Assembly: GCA_905250115.1 (NCBI GenBank)
Contig: CAJNOI010000003.1
Coordinates: 474,427 to 538,426 of the forward strand
From: Adineta steineri
Taxonomy: Eukaryota; Rotifera; Eurotatoria; Adinetida; Adinetidae
Direction of reading: 5' to 3'
Length of the DNA: 64,000 bases
Shown piece after piece: positions 22,007 to 34,969 of the stretch. The notes below the pieces were generated by a model that was not told the origin of the DNA, did not search any database, and saw only the letters and a program-made list of their open reading frames with translations. How positions within the stretch are numbered: the first letter of the stretch is position 1; each line of letters opens with the position of its first letter. The translations under genes were made by a program, and so were the position numbers.

Positions 22007-23940
22007 GTGTGTATTGGTGTCAACCAATCACGAACATATTAGTCTAACTTGTAGCAAATGAACGAGTTTAATCTAGTAGTGTGTACTTTTGTTTTTCAGT
22101 AATCGAGTTGTATGCACAATATTGATTTTTTGTTTTAAGCTGTGCTTCTAAAATAATTAATTAAATGCAGAATTCAGTTCGCGGACGCATTTTGTCTTAT
22201 TGCATGAAATTTAAACCCGCATTAAGTCTGTGTATATGAAAGAAAAGCTTAAAGTAAAACGTAAATGGAAGTGAGGAAATGAACTTTTAAGAGGAAAATC
22301 ATAATAATAACAATAAGATTTCAGTAGAATAAGTAAATTCTTAGTTCTAATTTGTTTCTCATCAAGTTCAGTTGATCGCAAAGAAAAATATTGTTAGTTG
22401 TGTTGCTTAATCTATATTTGACAGTATTCAGTAATTTTTTCAATAGTAAGATCATCTAGTCCAAAGTCTAATGTTATTTTGGATACTATTGTGGAAGATT
22501 TTTGGATCAAGTTAGTTATTCTTAAGATACATTGTAATTGTTAATATTAAATGGTTGATTAAGTGTAAATAAATGTGGATCATTATTATACCACTTATTT
22601 AACGTTTTAGAAATATGAATAGATGTAATATGTTCAGTAATCTAAGATATATTAGTTGATAATATATGTTTATTTTGTTTATTGTTATGCACTTTAGTTA
22701 ATTTGAGCTACTAAGATCTAGACACAAAATGACAATTAATGTATAACTAAAGGACTTGAGAAATATGAGTAGATAGTAGAATATTGTTTCTAGAGGTTGT
22801 TTTGTTATTAATAAGGTATTTGTTCGGTTAGATTTTTCAGTATTGATCAGATATTTGTTCCATTGTATTTTTCGTTCTTGATATTGGCTGAAAAAGTGCA
22901 CAATTCGTCAAGTAGGTCCCCCATAACATTTCATTTGTCCAATTGGAGTAATTACGTAAAGATGCGCCAGTATAATTGTCAACAAATGATGTCCAAATTC
23001 ACGATGTTGTATCAAATTTACAATCGGCACTTTTATCTTGATCGAATATAGTAGTTCTATGTAATTTATCTGATCCAAAGTTGGATGGCTATTGAAAACA
23101 ATAATTCTCAATGGATAGGTACGTTGAAGCTAGTTGCCAATACCATTGCAACCGAGTTTTGCATTGGAAGTGAACCAAAATATGTAAAGAGCCAAATGCA
23201 CTCGAAATAATGCGTAGAAATATAAAGTTGATTGTAACAAATGCGGTAATATCAAATTGTAAAGATCATTCTAATTGCAAGTTGAATATCCACAATGGCT
23301 CATTCAGAATTTTGTCAGGACCTTAGCGCTCATCTAGTGCAGTATACGTTTATTTTGTTTCATCAAGTTCTTCGTCTTTAATATTGACTAGATGAGATCT
23401 TAAGTAACCAAGTGAATTATTTGTAACAGTAACGTGCAAAAAAGAAAAACATTTCTTAAAACTGATTATCTATGTTTATTGAAAAGATCGAATTGTTAAT
23501 TATTCTAATTTTCATCAAGATTTATCAAAAAAATTCATTATTAGTAGACGATGACATTTTTTCTCTTTGTTTGCTTTTAGTTTTCACACATTCGAGATGA
23601 TTCAGTTTTTGTACAAGAATTAACTAGAATACTCGTTTTCACGAAGGCTAAATTTTCAATAAATGGACTAACTGACCTTCTCTATGTTCTGTCGATTTTT
23701 TAACGTGCTCTGTTTTTGTACCATTACTAAATGGATCGAATCTCATGCCTCTTTCGCTGATATTGTTCAATTATACAAAAACGGTCAAAATTTTTAGAAT
23801 TCTTGAATATTTAACATGTTATCAAAACCCAATATAGAAGAGAGTACCGAATCACCCAGGGAACTGAGAAAGAGTCATAATCTGATGATGAATTCCTGGA
23901 AGTTCATGGCATTGTTGAATAAATAACATCAAATTCCCAA
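22007..23940. other. gene-free AT-rich region
   Basis: About 1.9 kb in which I can support no gene. On the minus strand around 22860-23300 there are broken open stretches that might be the worn-out remains of a coding sequence, but I cannot assign a family. Confidence 0.4.
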
Positions 23941-24093
23941 GATAGTACAATCAACTCTCTCGATTGCTATCGACATTTCGTCACTGATAAGATTATTAAT
24001 CTTATTGTTTGCGAAACTAATAGATATGTAGAACGATACTTACTAACACAAAAGCTTGGCAAACGATCCAAAAAAATCCTCAATGATTTATAG
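23941..24093 (+). pseudogene. piggyBac-type transposase relic
   Basis: Seen: a 50-codon stretch ending in TAG contains SLDCYRHFVTDKIINLIV, then CETNRYVERYL. This matches the pattern of the N-terminal part of the piggyBac/PGBD transposase domain (FxxFFTDxxIxxIVxETNRYA). The preceding sequence is broken by stops and no DDE core follows, so it is a fragment. No terminal repeats or TTAA duplication were found by eye. Confidence 0.55.
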
Positions 24094-24567
24094 TTTACAC
24101 AAGGAAACTGAACTTAATAACCGATTTTCGGTATACTGAAACAGTCACCATGCAATTATTAGAAAACCGTTTTGAATGTTATAGAACTGTAGTAGCTGGC
24201 AACTTTTTTTCACAAGTATTACTTTCACAAAGCGATACCTATCTCACTAGAAATTTGATGATAGATTAATGTACATATAGATATTCGTATTCTATTCATT
24301 TAATATGCATAAGCTTATCAATAGTATGAACTATTCTTTAATATTGGAACAGAAAGGATAATTCATTCTATTGTCGAAATATACTTTTTGTTTCTTTCTT
24401 ATCTAACACAGTGAAACTTTACTTGTCCAGATTTAATAACATGTCTTTTCAATATGTATTGTTTATCTTACCACTAGGTGCTACTACTCATATCGTGTTC
24501 TCAATAAAAACAATGATTCAATAGACATATTTTCTATTTCATAAGTTTTATTGTACTTTCAAAAAAA
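24094..24567. other. 3' region of ART-TPR gene 2
   Basis: AT-rich spacer after the piggyBac relic and downstream (minus strand) of the ART-TPR stop. No further feature is seen. Confidence 0.4.
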
Positions 24568-27003
24568 TTATAATTTCGTTTTTATCTTTTCGAGCTTTTT
24601 TCTCCGTTGTTGAAGGGTGGGATGATTTGTTGGTAATGATTGTTGTCCATTTTGTACAGCACGTTCATAAAATGAATGAGCTTTTGAATAGTTACCCATA
24701 GTCTCATACACCATACCAATGTTGTTATAGGAAGCACCGAGATTAGGATGATGAGACGGAAGTGATTCTTGTCGAATTACAAGAGCTTTCTCATAAGACG
24801 AAAGTGCTTTTGGATAATCACCCATTTTGTAGTACACCGCACCAATGTTGTTGTAGGACATAGCCAAACTTGGATGATTGGAAGAAAATGATTGTTGTTT
24901 GATTGCAAGAGCTCTTTCATGAAATGAAAGTGCTTTTTGGTAATCACTCATGTTGGAATATACGTTACCGATGTTATTATAAGTACTACTCAAATCAGGA
25001 TGATTAGAAGGTAGCGCTTGTTGTCGAATTGTAAGGGCTTTTTCATGATATAAAAGTGCTTTTGAACAATCACCCATGTTATAGTATACCAAACCGATGT
25101 TGTTATAGGAAACACCTAAATCAGGATGATTTGAAGGAAGTGATTGTTGTAGAATTTCAAGATCTTTCTCATAATAAGAAAGTGCATTTGGATAATCACT
25201 CATATTGTAATATACCAAACCGATATTGTAATAGGAACCACCCACATCTGGGTGGCTGGAAGGAAGTGATTGTTCTCGAATTGCAAGAGCTTTTTCATGA
25301 GATGAAAGTGCATTTGGATAATCACCCATGCTGGAATATACATTGCCGATGTTATTGTAGGAAGAAGCTAAATCAGGATGATTGGAAGGAAAAGATTGTT
25401 GTCGAATAGCAAGGGCTTTTTCATGATATGAAAGTGCTTTTAGATAATCATTCATGTTGTAGTACACCAAACCAATGTTGTTATAAGACATAGCCAAATC
25501 AGGATGATTGGAAGAAAGTGTATTTTGTTGAATAGCAAGCGATTGTTTATAATATGTAAGCGCTTCTTGATATTCTCCTTGATCATCTTTGATTCGACCT
25601 AGTTGATGATAAATGGATGGTTTGTCACTCTCATGCGTTGTTTGATGAAGTAGAACTTCATAAACTTCTTGAGCTTTGTTAGACTGGCCCATTTTAATTA
25701 ACAATTTACCTAATCTGTACCATCCTTCAACATCAGGAAAGGTTTCCTGCCGAATGTGATCAGTAAGAGTACGACGATCTTGATCGTTGTCGTTGGTCAA
25801 TGTTAAATTCACTTGATAAAGATCATTATTTTCATCCATTGCTTTAATATCTTCAATGCGAAAAATAGTATGCATAGAAAAGAGAACTTCATCTTCCTTA
25901 TGAAAATAACTAACATCACTGATAGAAGCAAATGGAGTTGTTGAATCAGTAGAACTAATTGTCATAACAAATAAAATTCCAACAAGATCAGGATTTGTAG
26001 CAGCTTGTTGTACAAATTCAAGGGCAGTACTTGGATTTTTACTAGCCGATAAAAAGTTATTAAATGAAAGAAGTCCACCTTTAGTTTTTATCATTTCGTT
26101 AAAATCTTCTTTGGAAAGGCCTTGTCCACGATAAACTGTGAATGTTTTATATAACTGATGATCATCAAATTGTTGTGAATGTAATCGTTGAATATCACGA
26201 TGTAGATCATTAATAAAGAAACCTATTCGAATAATAATATCAATATCCATTGATTTAAATGCACGATTGAGCATACGATATAAAAATGCATCCCATGTGT
26301 ACCACCATATAGGTATGTGGTTCTTATATGTTAATTGTAATTGGTTAACATTTTTTAATTCATTTTCATCATTAGCAAATACCTCACGACAATAAGTAAT
26401 AAATTCTTCAAAGTGCTTGTCTTCGAAGTTGATGGTTAATAAGATTTCTTTCAAGATCTGAGCGTACATAAACGACGAATCTAATTCATTCAATTTCTTG
26501 TTTGATGTCACAAAACTGATCGATATGGCATTTTGCTCACATTGGTCATCAGCTTGCTTTAGAGCTTCACATATTGGTATTATTTCTGTGAAAACTCCTC
26601 TGATTTTAGGCCATTCTTTGGTACATGATTGACACCATTCTTCTTTGTTACCAAAAATAAGAATGGTATCTACTTGGGGCATAGTATGTACATGCGGCAC
26701 AATATATTGTCCAATTGAACCCGAAACAATCATACATACTTTATTATTAGTAATAGTTCGAATAAATTCAAGACATTGTTCACCATCTGTAAATATGCAT
26801 ATATTATTAAAAACACGTTTCAATTGTTTGATTGTATTACTACAATCAGCATTATTTTCAATAATACTGTTGTCCCACCAAATTAGAAGAACATTCTGCA
26901 TTCTCTGAATATTGAGACGTCGATTTGCAGCTGCACCCTTAGAAAAACTTGATACTTGTTTGGCATTGGCTTGGATAGATGTTATTGATTTGTTGTTACC
27001 CAT
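24568..27003 (-). CDS. ADP-ribosyltransferase with TPR repeats, copy 2
   Basis: Seen: intronless, 811 aa, with the same architecture as the gene at 15270-17714. The alpha/beta-like N-terminal region spans about 30-175 (MQNVLLIWWD, FTDGEQCLEFI, KVCMIVSGSIGQ). The ART domain is about 235-405 with YRGQGL (R292), FNNFLSAS (S319) and KEDEVLF (E370 and E372), giving a complete R-S-ExE set. Nine TPR units follow, seven of kinesin-light-chain type (NIGLVYYNM and NIGNVYSSM variants). Identity to copy 1 is high in the ART and N-terminal regions, while the TPR loop residues differ. Known: NAD+:arginine ADP-ribosyltransferase chemistry. Inferred: the same enzyme with a different binding partner. It lies in opposite orientation to copy 1, with the F-box-LRR gene between them. 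Confidence 0.9.
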   Translation of the reverse strand: MGNNKSITSIQANAKQVSSFSKGAAANRRLNIQRMQNVLLIWWDNSIIENNADCSNTIKQLKRVFNNICIFTDGEQCLEFIRTITNNKVCMIVSGSIGQYIVPHVHTMPQVDTILIFGNKEEWCQSCTKEWPKIRGVFTEIIPICEALKQADDQCEQNAISISFVTSNKKLNELDSSFMYAQILKEILLTINFEDKHFEEFITYCREVFANDENELKNVNQLQLTYKNHIPIWWYTWDAFLYRMLNRAFKSMDIDIIIRIGFFINDLHRDIQRLHSQQFDDHQLYKTFTVYRGQGLSKEDFNEMIKTKGGLLSFNNFLSASKNPSTALEFVQQAATNPDLVGILFVMTISSTDSTTPFASISDVSYFHKEDEVLFSMHTIFRIEDIKAMDENNDLYQVNLTLTNDNDQDRRTLTDHIRQETFPDVEGWYRLGKLLIKMGQSNKAQEVYEVLLHQTTHESDKPSIYHQLGRIKDDQGEYQEALTYYKQSLAIQQNTLSSNHPDLAMSYNNIGLVYYNMNDYLKALSYHEKALAIRQQSFPSNHPDLASSYNNIGNVYSSMGDYPNALSSHEKALAIREQSLPSSHPDVGGSYYNIGLVYYNMSDYPNALSYYEKDLEILQQSLPSNHPDLGVSYNNIGLVYYNMGDCSKALLYHEKALTIRQQALPSNHPDLSSTYNNIGNVYSNMSDYQKALSFHERALAIKQQSFSSNHPSLAMSYNNIGAVYYKMGDYPKALSSYEKALVIRQESLPSHHPNLGASYNNIGMVYETMGNYSKAHSFYERAVQNGQQSLPTNHPTLQQRRKKLEKIKTKL

Positions 27004-30000
27004 TACTTGTTGTAATACAGATTATTTCAAGAAGAAGTGTTTATAAATGAATGAGAATTTTTCTTTCGAGATTGTTTTTTTATGTTTGTGAAGTATGTGT
27101 CACAAACTATTACAGGTATTATCAGAGGTATTTATCAGTTGCAAAGAAACGACAAGGACGTTAAAGTATAGTTATTGTTGACAATCAAAAAAAATAATGT
27201 GTATCTTCTTTTTATTTTCATATGTCAAAGACAATGTTTATGTATGTTCTACAGCTTATTGATAAATCTTTAAAATGAACCAAAATCATGAGAAAATGGA
27301 TAATAATCAAGTGTAAAATTACGTCTTCTTATTTATATTACAATCTTTTATGAAAGACAATTCTTTAGATTGGTCTTAGAAAAAGCATTAACAAGTATCT
27401 GTATATTTTAGTATATAAAACTATTATATAATATATATTCTCATGTTGTTCTTTCGTTGAAAAAGCATTTGTTTATAAATGAAACTGTTTATATAATTTA
27501 TTTTCTTGGAAATACCGGAAATTCTATGACTGGAAGACTTATATTATCCAACATAATAAAATAAACAATATGTAATGTGTTCTTTCTTCATCTCAAAAAG
27601 TATTATCACCACTTTTATACATACAATTAAATCATGAATATCATTTCGTCCTAGACATGGAACGAAATCTTATCCAGTCAAAGTATAAATAGTATCAATG
27701 GAACAACATAGTTTTGTTAATCATTGTTATATTGTATTATTATTAGATTATATTCTTATGTCTACATAGCCTTGGGGAATCAATCAAACGGTCTACTAAT
27801 TTCATAATAATCATTGTTACTTATAGAGTAATAACATTCTTCAATTAATTTGACTTATAATATATATTGAATTTGTTTTCTTTTTTGTTATTATAGAAAG
27901 TCAGATTTTAGACACTCATAGATAAGTAATGATTAGTTGAATTCATGTTTACTTGTCAATTGTCTTTTGAGTATGGAAAAACTATATGTAATAATAATTG
28001 CATGTAATGAACTTTCTTATGATAGAATTATTTGAACTGAAGGGTAGTGAGTTAAAAAAAATAGAGACGATATATTTTATTTGAATCAAACATGTTATAC
28101 AATATTAACACTTGATTTACAAGACCTTTCAACATTATTAAAACGTATAACACAGATGAATTTGAATATTGTGAATCGTTATCCTATGATAATACAGAAT
28201 TCACGACTATTCTTTTTACTATGTAAAGAAGGAATAGTTTAGATTAGTGATCGATATCAATATGTCGTATGTTTGAAAAAGTAATTGCCTCATTAAGTTA
28301 TGTATTCACTTCACTTCCTTTAATTATATTGACTTTAGATTATAAAAAAAGAGCTATCTTAATCCTTACATACATCTATAAATAGAAATGTTCTTAATAT
28401 CTAAAAAAAGAAATTGAAGAAAGACGATATGTCTTCAATTTTGTTTTGTAAAACATATGTTGTGTTTTCAATCGTAGAGAGATAATTGTTCCAGGCATAA
28501 GTGAATATTGCATGTCTACTATTAATATATCTATTTTTATACTGATAGAATAATACATTGTCTTTACTGAGCTATTAAAACATATGAATCTATTCATCAT
28601 TTTTTAATTCTATTCTGTTACCCTTATTCATTTCTTAAATATAATCTAGAAAGGTTTATAGCTTCTTTCATACTATAAGAAGATGACTTGTGTCATATAA
28701 TTAATCTAAAAAAAGAACTATGTATTCCTTGAGTAATACATCATACTTTTTCTAAAACGATTTATTCATGTCATCGATTGTTGTCCATATGGAACCGTTA
28801 TATTCCTTTGTTTATAACAAATGATCATGATCAAAACATTGCAAGACAAAATAATATGATTCTGTAGTTAATATCTCCTTCTGTTTTTCATTAGACACTC
28901 GGATGAACTAATTATTAATATAATGCAAAAATATAAGAATGGTATGTTTTTATCAGTAAAACAAAATGAAGTATTTGATTTAATTGTCTTAATCGAATGG
29001 TTGAAACAAAATTGATTTAGATAAAAAACAAGAATGTCTTTTGCCTACAGCACACTTGTTAAATCGAGTACTCTCCTTTGATTATATACTATTAATTAGT
29101 CTGATGAATTTTTTTGGTAGACGAAAAATAGTTTATTGAATTATAATGTAAAAATATTCGTACTGTTTCTTGATCTATAATAAAAAAAGACCAGTGTAAT
29201 ATCTTTCATCTGTTAACACAGCTTGATATCGTTATCAAGAAATTCTAGTGCTTATTATAATGTACTATAGATTGATTATTCTCGTCAATAATATGTTATC
29301 AAGATGTATCCACTTTTTTTTTATCTTTATGTAAAATGTCATAACATATTTATGATTTGCATCAATGAATTTTCTTCTAATCTTTATATTTCTAAATATA
29401 GAGTAGAATATATAATTAATAAATAGTCCGGAAGACTTGACTTCATGTTTCAGTTAATAATACGTGAATATGTAAATTATCGTTTATTTATTATTTAAAA
29501 AATATGTTATTGAAGACATTGAAAAGAACTGTCAAAATGATTAAGATAAACATAACGATGCTAGACAGTTTCTTTTTTTTATTGTATTTTTATAGCGAGA
29601 ACAATTTGTCGATCGTTGCTATTCATATTGATTTGGTTCGACAAATCAATGTAATTGTATTTCACTGTCTTTTTTTTTCCTATCAGTCCTTTTTTTTCTC
29701 TTCTTTTCTTTCTTCTTATCATTTGATGGACTCCCTACGTAGGGCGAGATATAATTGTTGAGTCTAAGACATCCTCCGTGTGCATCAACGTCGTTCTTCT
29801 ACTCCCTAGAGTTCTCAAAAAGAACGATCTAGTATGGCTGACGAAGAGAAAAAAAACTATGAGAGGGAAGAAAAAGAAAGATTGCTCGAAAGCGACCGAT
29901 AGCGTGGTTTTTTTATTGCGTTCTATTAACGTTGATGTCTACAAAGCACAAGAGAGAACATAGGAAAAAAAAGTGAGAGTGCTATCTTCCGATCAAGATC

Positions 30001-30700
30001 TATTGATCGGCGTGATCATTGAAAGTTTTAATTGCGTGCTGTTAGATATATTTTGTGCTATTATCATCTATCATATTATAGAATATGCAAACGTATAAGT
30101 GCATTTATTATTTATTATGTGATCAGACTTTTTTATAATCATCTTACACGAATCACGCATATTTTAGAGAAAAAAAAAAGAGAAGCACTTTCATATGTGT
30201 GAATGAAAGAGAAGATCGAAGACGCACGATAACATTAAGAAGAAAAATAGAACATGGGTAAGCTGCTTTTTTAGATCTTTCTTCGTATAATTAATGAAAA
30301 TCTAGCAAAGCTTATATCTCTTTCTTATAATAATTTGTTTGTTTTTACAATAATAAAAACAATAGACAATTCATTTGTTATTCGATCGAATCAGTTGACA
30401 GCTGTTCTATGATGAATATGTCTTTATGATGACAGCTAGGATTGATTTTTTTTTCTTTTGTTATCTCTGAGGACATGTATATGTAAACAAATGAACAAGC
30501 AAAGAAAACCTAGAAATAATGATTTCTTAATTGATATTCATATCACTATGACTTTCTTTTCTACATTAGTCAATGTATGTACATTCTTCGGATTCTTTTT
30601 TTTTTAGGCATTTAATAATAATAATGAAACGTCGAAAGAAATTAGTTTCTTACATAACAATCATCTAATATTATCGTCGTTTGTAATACGACATTATTAA
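27004..30700. other. 3.7-kb gene-poor region
   Basis: Very AT-rich with many short poly-A and poly-T tracts. No conserved coding stretch is visible. A 5' untranslated exon of the fucosyltransferase gene may end at about 30258 (gg|gtaagc) with an acceptor at about 30607. Confidence 0.5.
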
Positions 30701-32160
30701 ATGTATTTACGTGTATCTCGTTTACGTTGCGTACTTGTACGATGTTCTATTTTATTAATAATATTATTATTTTTATTAGAAATTCGAATATTTGTAAAAA
30801 ATACTATATCATCAACAACAACAACTAATCCAATAGAAATATCATTTTGGCAAAAATTAGATGATCAAGATAAATTATTAACAAACGAAAAAAAAATCGA
30901 ATTAATTGAAAAATATAGAACAAAATATGATCTCAATTGGACAAATATATTTCATACTATTTATAAAAGAAAAATTGAAAAACTTTATCAAAAAGATATG
31001 AAAAATGATTATAAATATATAATCATGGAAAATATAACAAATATATCACAAAAAACATTTGTAATATTCGAAGAAACACCTGTAAGAAAGTTTTTGTTTC
31101 TATTAAAAAATTCAAATTCATTCTTTTTCTTTTAAAGGTTTTTCAACAACCAAAATTTTGTTCATCAAAACTTATATTTCATCCACAATGTCCATATACT
31201 AATTGCGAATGGAAATGTCAAAATTCTCCAATAAATGATGAAAATATTCGTCGTGCGAGTGTCTTTCATCATGTTGATATAAATACAGATGAAATGCATA
31301 TAAAATTAAAAACACGTTCAGTTAATGATATATGGATATTATGGATTGATGAAGCTAATCGTCAATTAAAACATTTAAATCAATATAAATTTAATTGGAC
31401 ATTAAGTTTTCGACAAGATTCCGAAATATCAATTGGTACCTATGGTTTATTAATTGAAAATAATTCTAATAAAAAATCTTATTCCACTAATATGTCAGAT
31501 TTAATTCTTTCATCAGATTTTCTTTATATTTTAACAAATCGTAATATATTAATCACTGATTTTACCTTAGAAAATCATATATTAACTAATTATCGTTATC
31601 GTTCAAAACATGCATTATGGTTTGTATCAAATTGTGAACCAAAAGCTCGCTTAAATTATTATGAAAGATTAAAAAATTATTTTCCTATAAATGCTTTTGG
31701 TTCGTGTATTAGTAATGCTGAAAACAAATGTAATAAAAACGACCGATGTGAATTCGAACAATCTCGATTAGCACTTTTTTATTTAGCATTCGAATCTCAA
31801 ACATGTACAGATTATATAACTGAAAAATTTTGGCGTGCACTTCATTATGGAATGATTCCAGTTGTATTTGGTCCAAATAAACAATCCTATTTAGATTTAG
31901 ATATACCACCATCAGCTTTTATTCATGTTGATGATTTTAAATCAGCTAAACAATTAGGAGAATATTTACATAAAGTTGCTAATGATTATTTTCTTTATCG
32001 AGAATATTTTCAATGGTTTAATCAATATGAAATTTTTTATCAAACAAATGATCTTGAACCAATACGTATGTGTGAATTATGTATGAGATTAAATATGCAA
32101 AATGGAAATGAACATAGATTTTATACAAATATTCATCGATGGCATCGAACTGAATGTTAA
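30701..32160 (+). CDS. alpha-1,3-fucosyltransferase (GT10), type II membrane protein
   Basis: Seen: two exons (30701-31081, 31138-32160) give 467 aa. A short basic cytoplasmic end is followed by a hydrophobic anchor at about 14-32 (CSILLIILLFLLEIRIFV), an Asn-rich stem with N-linked glycosylation sites, and a luminal catalytic domain. The GT10 donor-site motif is present at about 345-365: AFESQTCTDYITEKFWRAL, followed by YGMIPVVFGP. The CELC near the C-terminus and other cysteines fit disulphide pairs of the family. Known: these Golgi enzymes move fucose from GDP-fucose to GlcNAc on glycans. Which linkage it makes (Lewis type or core alpha-1,3) cannot be read from sequence alone. The start is the first ATG in the exon and is directly followed by the membrane anchor. 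Confidence 0.88.
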
Positions 32161-32874
32161 AACTAGAAATGTTTTTTCGTTTTCTAAGATAAACATTAAA
32201 TGTTTATTTAATAATATATGAAAAATAAAGTTAATCGATAGTCTCAATGTTTTATTAAAAGTAAAATATGTAAAGTATTTTTTTTGCTATTCGTTGAAAA
32301 TATTAATATTTTATCATTCGATAGTCTTCTTTCTTTATTGAAACGATAAACTAATATTTAAGAATTGAACTACTGAAAATAATATATTACAGTCTAAATT
32401 TTCAATTTGTATTTGTTCTACCATTGCTTGTTGCTAATGTTTATTTAGTTGCTTGCTGTGAAAACAAAGTCGAAGACAACTACATCATTGTCTCGTACTG
32501 GAAAAGTAAAGAGTCAGTTTACATTAAAAAAAAAATCGGCTGTTATTAAAAGTATTCTTCTGTTGTCTCTGAAATGCTTTGACTGTTGTTATTGTTATTC
32601 GAACTCTCTTTTTCAATTAGTAGAGAAAAAAGAAAAGAATTATAGAAACAAATACATTTGAGGGTATTGAAAAATAGTTTTGTCATCAAACCAATCCATA
32701 ACGACCACCATTATCGATTACCAATTTATACATTGGACAGATGTGTGTAAAAAAAATGACTTCTTTTCTCACTCTTTTTTTTTCTTCATTTTTGTGTTTT
32801 GCCCTTTCTTTTCATAATATTTTCAATCTTTTTCTTTTTTTTCATCATATCATTTGATTATTAGACGTACGAAT
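32161..32874. other. intergenic, no gene seen
   Basis: AT-rich spacer with long pyrimidine tracts just before the next gene. A small open frame at 32449-32661 has no domain and may be part of an untranslated exon. Confidence 0.45.
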
Positions 32875-34769
32875 ATGTCGTCGATACTCTTTCAGCCACT
32901 ATTACATGATCCATTGGGATGGAAACAATCAAATACAACATATAATGATACGTTTAAATCCAGAAGTTATGCTGGACCAAGTAATAGTACAGAAAAAAAA
33001 TTTTCGCCATATGGTCAACAATACCAGAGACTAATGCGAAAACAACAAGAACAAATGAAATTATATCGATCAAATCCTTATTTCGAAGATTCATCATATG
33101 AAGAAGAACAACAACAACTACCAAATCCACGAGTTATTCTATGGAAAAAAAATGAGGAATTTCAAGAAGCACCATCAGCAGTTTATCAACTCTCACGATC
33201 AAATACAATGCCAGTTGCTTCTGATGATCTGTCTGGTTATGTTGTTGAATGGAAAAAACAACCTGGTTCAACTCATAGAGTCAGTCTATATATATGTATT
33301 TAATTACTTAAAAAATGATTATACTTTTCAGGAAACTGTCTATGACTCAGTTCAACGTTTACCAACAGCATCAGCGGCTTCTAGAGGTGAAAAGATTGCA
33401 TTTATGCCCTATACTTGTTTTTGAATATGACCCATAGAGTTTATAGGTTATAGGGCATGATAGCATTAATATACACCATTTTAAAATCTTATTTACATCA
33501 TTCTTTTGTATATTTAGCAAGATCATTGGAAGCTCGACAAGATCAAAAAGAAGAAAGTGGCAAACGTAGAAATGATTCAAAAGATAATTTTAATCGACAT
33601 TGGCTTACATATGCAAATCCTAAAACACCTCCAAAAATAATTGATATTAAACAACGTTTGGGACAATTAAAAGCGCCTTCAACATTATCTCGATCATTAT
33701 CAGGATATAATGAAAAAACAGAAGCTTGTCTTGTTGAACGTCGACAAAAAAATCGTGATCCACGACATTTACTTGATTGTGACATTCCTGATACACCACA
33801 AGAATTACGTGCTGCACGTCATCGTATTGAAAAACATCGATATCATCAATCATTGGATAATTTTCCACCTCAACAACAAACCTATCGAGAAAATATAGAT
33901 GATTATTCTAAACCATCAGTTGTTTCTGAATATGAAGATGAACAATTACAACATAATCAAACAACTTTAACAAACGATGGAACAGAAGTTAACGATGAAG
34001 AAAATGAAGCACCTGTTAATGAATCATCATCAGGTGTATTACAAACAGCTGACGATGATGAATTTCCAGGTGACTATGTTGATCCATCAGAAGCATCGGA
34101 AGAAGCATATGATGAATATGTTAGAAATTTAAAAGCAAATAATGAAAAACGATCAGAAAATAATACACTTTATCGTCTTCCATCAACAGCTGATCAACAG
34201 GAATCATGTGTAAATAAAATTCTTGTTTTTTCTCTCTATTAAATATTCTTTTTTATTTAAACATAGGTTGCTTATTGTCAGCAACAACAACAACAACCAC
34301 CGTCATATTCAACAAAGAAAAAAAATAGTGAAATACGTCGGAATGAATTTGATACATGGATTCGAAATGCAACAGACAAAGGTAATCAATCATTTTAATA
34401 AACCATGAATTTCAATTATTCTTGTCATTTTCTTTTATATAGAACGTGAACAAGCAATGAAAATGTTAAATGCAGTTGTAAATCGACCCATTATGGGTTA
34501 TGATATTCCAAAAAAACCACAACCAGTTCTTTTTAAACCATCACCAGTTATAACTCCTGGTCGTACAGCTTCAAATTCTAGACAATTAGGTCAAGCTCGT
34601 AATCATCAACGAGTTCCATGTGACATATGTGAAAAACAACTTATTAAACATCATATCTGGAGTTTAAGTCGGTAAGAATTTGAACATAAAAGAAATCTAT
34701 CCTTTATTATTAAACAAAAATATTTTTGTCCCTAGATCAACTTCATTAAATTGTCCTCATCAAGATTAA
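32875..34769 (+). CDS. unrecognised charged protein with C-terminal Cys/His cluster
   Basis: Six exons (32875-33279, 33332-33386, 33518-34209, 34267-34381, 34443-34671, 34736-34769) give 509 aa in one consistent frame, so I take it as a real gene. I do not recognise the family. Visible features are a Tyr/Gln-rich N-terminus, a basic stretch with the phrase DTPQELRAARHRIEKHRYHQ at about 240-260, an acidic Glu/Asp/Ser segment at about 290-360, a Gln run, and a C-terminal CDICEK, then HHIWSL, then NCPHQD, which could bind a metal. There is no signal peptide or membrane segment. An intracellular scaffold or cytoskeletal role would be a guess. Confidence 0.7.
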
Positions 34770-34969
34770 AATCATGAATATAATAATAATAAAAAAAAGG
34801 TTTGAATAAACATACATATATTATTTTATTCATAAGATTTCTTTTTATTTAATCTAGTTTCATTTGTCTACAATCGATATTTTATTTCGTTAAAAGAACA
34901 ATAACAAATATATACACACATTATACTTTTTTTTTTCTTTTTTTTTCTTCCAAGGAAATATAATCATAT

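Noticed and set aside
22860..23300. Minus-strand broken open stretches
   Set aside because: They might be the remains of a coding sequence, but several stops and no family match prevent a call.
25056..25409. 117-codon plus-strand frame inside the ART-TPR gene
   Set aside because: It is the antisense shadow of the repeated TPR codons.
32449..32661. 70-codon Lys/Thr-rich frame
   Set aside because: No domain or splice support; it lies just upstream of a gene and may be untranslated leader.
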